DNA of 42,848 nucleotides from Gemmatimonadota bacterium (GTDB taxonomy: Bacteria; JBHIER01; G020348925). The position numbers were made by a program, and so were the translations under genes. Below the pieces are notes generated by a model that made no database searches, had not been told where the DNA came from, and saw only the letters and a list, made by a program, of their open reading frames with translations. Positions 39,523 to 42,848 of the stretch are shown piece after piece (within the stretch, counting starts at the first letter, position 1; each line of letters begins with the position of its first letter). The stretch lies in assembly GCA_020348925.1 (NCBI GenBank), contig CP070758.1, positions 1,251,317 to 1,294,164 of the forward strand, read 5' to 3'.

Positions 39523-42261
39523 GTGAAAAGATGTGCTTATTTCGTCCTCAGTGTGGTGCTGATTTCGAACCTCAGTACAGTCTCTGTGGCGCAGGATAGC
39601 TTGAACGTCAAACTGCTCGGCGAAGTTCACCACTTTGTCGAGCAATCCTACAACGTCGCCGTGTCGGGTGACTACGCATACATTGCCTCAGGAACAGCCT
39701 CCGGTCTTCGCGTCCTGGATCTGTCCGATCCTGCCGTGCCTCTGGAAGTGGGGTATTCCATCAACAGCGATCCGTGCCCTGACGTTTACATGTGGATGGC
39801 CTATAAGGTCAAGGTATCAGGGAATTATGCCTACGTACTCTACTTCGACGGCACTTGGTCCTTTCTGAGTTTCAGGTTGTACGTGTACGACGTATCGGCT
39901 CCCAGTGCGCCTCAGCAGATGGGATATGTCTCTTTGCCGGACAACTGCACCGATCTGTTTGTCGAAGGGGATTATGTCTACGTTACTGCCTATAATTTCG
40001 GTGGCTTCGCCGGTGTTGTCGTGGTTGATGTGTCCGATCCCATGCAGCCGGTTGAAGCCGGTTCTTTCCAGACATGGGGAATGCCGGAAGAGGTGTATGT
40101 ACTCGACAATATCGCTTACGTTGCCCATAACGACGCGCTCCTCGTGTATGATGTGGCCGATCCCTGTTCACCAACAGAACTCGGCAGGTACTCTCCGGAT
40201 GCCGAGATAGTTTTTGTTCATCACGTCGCGGTGCAAGGTGAATATGTCTACATCCTCGACTCGGCCTTCGGCCTGCGTGTTTTAGATGCTTCCGATTTCT
40301 CCCGGATCGAAGAAGTGAGCTCGTTCCCTCACAACCAGGGGGATGCGTACTTTTCATCCATGGTCGTCTCCGGCGATCTTCTCTATTACCTGCAGAATGG
40401 TGATATTTCGGATAAACGACTGATCATACTCGATGTGTCCGACCCGACGGCCCCCGAGGAAGTGGGCTCGTACGATATGCCGGGATTCTGGTGGTTTTAC
40501 GGCTTTGATTGTGATTGTGAGCGTGGATACGCCTGCGTTGCTGGGGGGTCCCACGGGCTACGAGTGGTGGAGGTTTCGGATCCCGGTTCAATTGAGGAAG
40601 TCGGCTTCTACGATCCGCACAGCCCTACCCTCGGATTGGCGGTGTCCGGGGACTACGCTTTTCTCTCAACGAACAGTGACACTGAAAACCTGTTGGTCTA
40701 CGATGTGTTCGATCCCTCATGGCCGATAGAGGTGAATTCTTTGACTTTTGAGGGGCGGCCGAAATGGATTTCGATCTGGGAAGACTATCTTTACGTGCCC
40801 GGTGTGGATGTCGATCTGGTCTTCGGCGTGAGTGTGCTGGACATTTCGGATCCGCAGGACCCGGAGGAAATCGGATGCTGGCTCATTCCTGAGGGAAGCT
40901 TTGGAGTTCCCCTCAGCGTGGAGCGGTACGAAAATTACGCCTATGTCGCGACAGCGTACGGAGGCGTTCAGATCTACGAAGTCTCAGAGCCAGATCAGCC
41001 CATAACACTGGACAATTGGACGCTCTGGGATCCATTAATAAACCAGGACTTCGGGGTTCGCAATGTGGCGGTCTCGTGGCCGTACCTCTTCGCACCGGAC
41101 CAAGCCTATGGCCTCTATGTCCTCGATGTCTCGGATCCGACAGACATCGCTGAGGTGGCCAGCTACCAGACGCCGGGCGAGGCCTTTTGGGTCGATCTCT
41201 CCACTGACAATACCTGTCTGTATCTAGCGGATTTTTCCGGCGGTCTTCGCATCTTTGACGTGTCAGACCCATCAGCACCGGCGGAGGTCGGATGTGTCAC
41301 TGAGAATTTGGAAAGGGCCAATCATGTTCTGATCTCCGGGGATTCTCTTTACGTGACGGACGCCCTGGGCATTGGCCTCCATATCTTCGATGTGTCCGAT
41401 CCAACGGCACCCAAAGAAGTTGCCTATCACAAAACACCAGGGGTGAACGTCACCGATATCGCCTTGGCCAATGGCTTGATCTATATTTCCGATTGGACCC
41501 ATTTCGAGATCTTCGAAATGATCCCGGAGCCTTCACCTGTCGTGGATTCCGATGGGGATGGAGTCATCGACAGTGAGGACAACTGCCCGAATGTGTACAA
41601 TCCCGAGCAGGCTCCGGTTGACAGGGGCGACGTCGACTGCGAAGGCGGGATCAACGTACTCGATGTCGTGGCTGTCGTCAACCACATTTTGAACACGGAG
41701 CCCTTGATCGGTGAACCCCTTGACCGGGCAGACTGCAACGGTGACGGGTATACCGATGTCCTGGATGTGGTTGGCCTAGTGAACGTCATTCTGGGTATTG
41801 TTCCGGAATGTCAGGGGGGCGGTTACAGACCTGGGACCAGCTTTGAAATGATGGAATTCTTCACGGTACTGCAAGACTATCTCACGGCTGAAGATTTTGT
41901 TCGGTTCATGGCTCTCGTCAGATCCGAAGTGCAACTTCCGGCGGAGCACCGTCTCCTGCAGAATTATCCAAACCCCTTCAATCCGACGACGGATATTAGA
42001 TATCAGATATCGGATGTGAGATACAATAAGCAAGGAGAGGCAGGCAAGATGACTGCCCGTACGACGTTGAAGGTATACAACATACTAGGACAGGAGATAC
42101 GGGCGTTAGTCGATGAGCCGCAGGGACCGGGTTGTTACAGCATCGTTTGGGATGGTCGAAATGAAAGGGGGAACGAAGTTCCCGGCGGCGTTTACTTTTA
42201 TACGTTGTCGGTGAACAGTGGTCAGTGGTCGGAAACAAGACGCATGGTGCTATTAAAGTAA
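39523..42261 (+). CDS. Large secreted LVIVD-repeat protein with dockerin and C-terminal sorting domain
   Basis: 912 residues from a GTG start behind AAGGAGGTCC. Signal peptide to about VSVAQ. Residues ~40-665 contain about a dozen LVIVD-type blades: short strands ending in DVSDP or similar (GLRVLDLSDPAVPLEVGY, LIILDVSDPTAPEEVGSYD, LHIFDVSDPTAPKEVAYH), expected to fold as beta-propellers. A thrombospondin-3-like calcium loop follows (DSDGDGVIDSEDNCPNVYNP), then a dockerin (GDVDCEGGINVLDVVAVVNH, DCNGDGYTDVLDVVGLVNVI), a linker with EDFVRFMALV shared with the alkaline phosphatase, and a CTD (NYPNPFNPTTDI, YNILGQEIRALVDE, TRRMVLLK). An extracellular surface protein; ligand unknown. Confidence 0.93.
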   Translation: MKRCAYFVLSVVLISNLSTVSVAQDSLNVKLLGEVHHFVEQSYNVAVSGDYAYIASGTASGLRVLDLSDPAVPLEVGYSINSDPCPDVYMWMAYKVKVSGNYAYVLYFDGTWSFLSFRLYVYDVSAPSAPQQMGYVSLPDNCTDLFVEGDYVYVTAYNFGGFAGVVVVDVSDPMQPVEAGSFQTWGMPEEVYVLDNIAYVAHNDALLVYDVADPCSPTELGRYSPDAEIVFVHHVAVQGEYVYILDSAFGLRVLDASDFSRIEEVSSFPHNQGDAYFSSMVVSGDLLYYLQNGDISDKRLIILDVSDPTAPEEVGSYDMPGFWWFYGFDCDCERGYACVAGGSHGLRVVEVSDPGSIEEVGFYDPHSPTLGLAVSGDYAFLSTNSDTENLLVYDVFDPSWPIEVNSLTFEGRPKWISIWEDYLYVPGVDVDLVFGVSVLDISDPQDPEEIGCWLIPEGSFGVPLSVERYENYAYVATAYGGVQIYEVSEPDQPITLDNWTLWDPLINQDFGVRNVAVSWPYLFAPDQAYGLYVLDVSDPTDIAEVASYQTPGEAFWVDLSTDNTCLYLADFSGGLRIFDVSDPSAPAEVGCVTENLERANHVLISGDSLYVTDALGIGLHIFDVSDPTAPKEVAYHKTPGVNVTDIALANGLIYISDWTHFEIFEMIPEPSPVVDSDGDGVIDSEDNCPNVYNPEQAPVDRGDVDCEGGINVLDVVAVVNHILNTEPLIGEPLDRADCNGDGYTDVLDVVGLVNVILGIVPECQGGGYRPGTSFEMMEFFTVLQDYLTAEDFVRFMALVRSEVQLPAEHRLLQNYPNPFNPTTDIRYQISDVRYNKQGEAGKMTARTTLKVYNILGQEIRALVDEPQGPGCYSIVWDGRNERGNEVPGGVYFYTLSVNSGQWSETRRMVLLK
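41992..42026 (+). repeat. 7-bp tandem array inside the CTD of the LVIVD gene
   Basis: Five units: GATATTA, GATATCA, GATATCG, GATGTGA, GATACAA. They encode the stretch RYQISDVRY between the first CTD strands and LKVYNILGQ, the same position as the other arrays. Confidence 0.75.
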
Positions 42262-42848
42262 AGGTCTGTTATTTCCACTGAAAGAGCCCCCTGTGGTTTC
42301 ATCAGAGGCGGTCTCGTCTGTTGGTCCATGCAAGGAAGGGAGGTTTCTGTAAATATTTGATGATCATTTGTGTTCCCTTATATTACGAACAAAGTGACGG
42401 TTGTCAAAGAACTTCACTTCCACACCATCACGGAAAGCTGGATATTCTAACGAAAGGTGGAAGAATTCTTTTTAATTGAGTACGTTAACATGATTACTGG
42501 CAGTTCAGATCTTCTGGGTATCAAGAACACCCCGGCACTTCCAAGACAATGAAGCGATGAGATTATCTGATGGACAACTTCATACATGAAATCACAGGCA
42601 GGATCGATGAGGACAAATGTTCCATGCTCAGGGCCATACTCGATCCCATGCGGATGAAAGCATGCGGGTGTTCCCAATTCAAGGTAAACGAATCTCCGAA
42701 GCTCAATCCAGTGCCTTTACTGAACCATATACCATTGTTAGTATAAAGATTTTAAGAAACCTTAGTTTAAACATTACCTCCTCTTCGTGTTTTAAGATTC
42801 CAGCTGTCTCATATATTCTTTTAGTTCTTTTTGCCTACTCATTGCAAT
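42262..42848. other. Right-hand intergenic region, one coding-like minus-strand fragment
   Basis: No complete gene. On the minus strand a frame ending at 42447 and open to about 42710 reads TPACFHPHGIEYGPEHGTFV and then LIDPACDFMYEVVHQI, protein-like but without a proper start or ribosome-binding site. It may be a remnant of a lost gene. No family was recognised. The last ~130 bases are AT-rich and featureless. Confidence 0.35.

Noticed and set aside
41992-42026. CRISPR-like or minisatellite locus
   Set aside because: Units are only 7 bp without spacers and lie inside a conserved protein domain; they are tandem coding repeats, not a CRISPR array.

Overview
The window looks like the chromosome of an uncultured bacterium of the Fibrobacterota-Chlorobiota-Bacteroidota (FCB) sphere, for example a KSB1-, Zixibacteria- or Latescibacterota-like lineage; the exact phylum is inference. 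The grounds are many secreted proteins ending in the 'NYPNPFN...YNILGQ...RRMVLLK' Por/FlgD-like C-terminal domain (CTD), many dockerin type I modules outside any obvious cellulosome, three FISUMP-domain proteins, VCBS/FG-GAP, BNR and LVIVD repeat proteins, and strong GGAGG ribosome-binding sites, which are uncommon in Bacteroidota proper. No rRNA, CRISPR array or intact transposase gene was seen.

Layout. 1-10.1 kb: a FISUMP protein cut by the window edge, a MITE-like element, a decayed CTD gene, a PadR regulator next to a CocE/NonD-type hydrolase, a modular alkaline phosphatase, an amidohydrolase behind a dockerin/Cys-rich module, an Ntn-type amide hydrolase, and a second copy of the MITE-like element. 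10.1-19.1 kb: the housekeeping core, with a Tat-exported DUF362 protein and a TPR protein (minus strand); a NikR operon (NikR, ECF S component, SAM methyltransferase) behind a NikR-type operator; an AmrS-like radical SAM enzyme with a nuclease-fold partner; a conserved protein usually called 'asparagine synthetase B'; and an MBL-fold hydrolase. 19.1-21.6 kb: a tRNA 3' fragment, then a cold-shock cluster (CspA-like protein, a 30-residue leader peptide overlapping an RhlE-like helicase, an RRM protein). 21.8-23.5 kb: a B12-binding radical SAM protein and a tiny Lys-rich protein. 23.5-42.8 kb: an array of large secreted proteins with dockerin, FISUMP, VCBS, BNR, cohesin-like, LVIVD and CTD modules, with decayed relics and short dispersed repeats between them.

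How it fits together. The secretome appears to evolve by shuffling modules (dockerin, Cys-rich, FISUMP, CTD) among genes. Three kinds of small repeat accompany this: a pair of ~210-bp elements with terminal inverted repeats; a ~50-bp element found mostly at the stop codons of secreted-protein genes or their relics; and 7-bp tandem arrays at one position of the CTD in four different genes. The strongest functional predictions are the nickel-responsive operon carrying an ECF S component not recognisable as NikM/CbiM, and the translationally coupled leader peptide of the cold-shock helicase.
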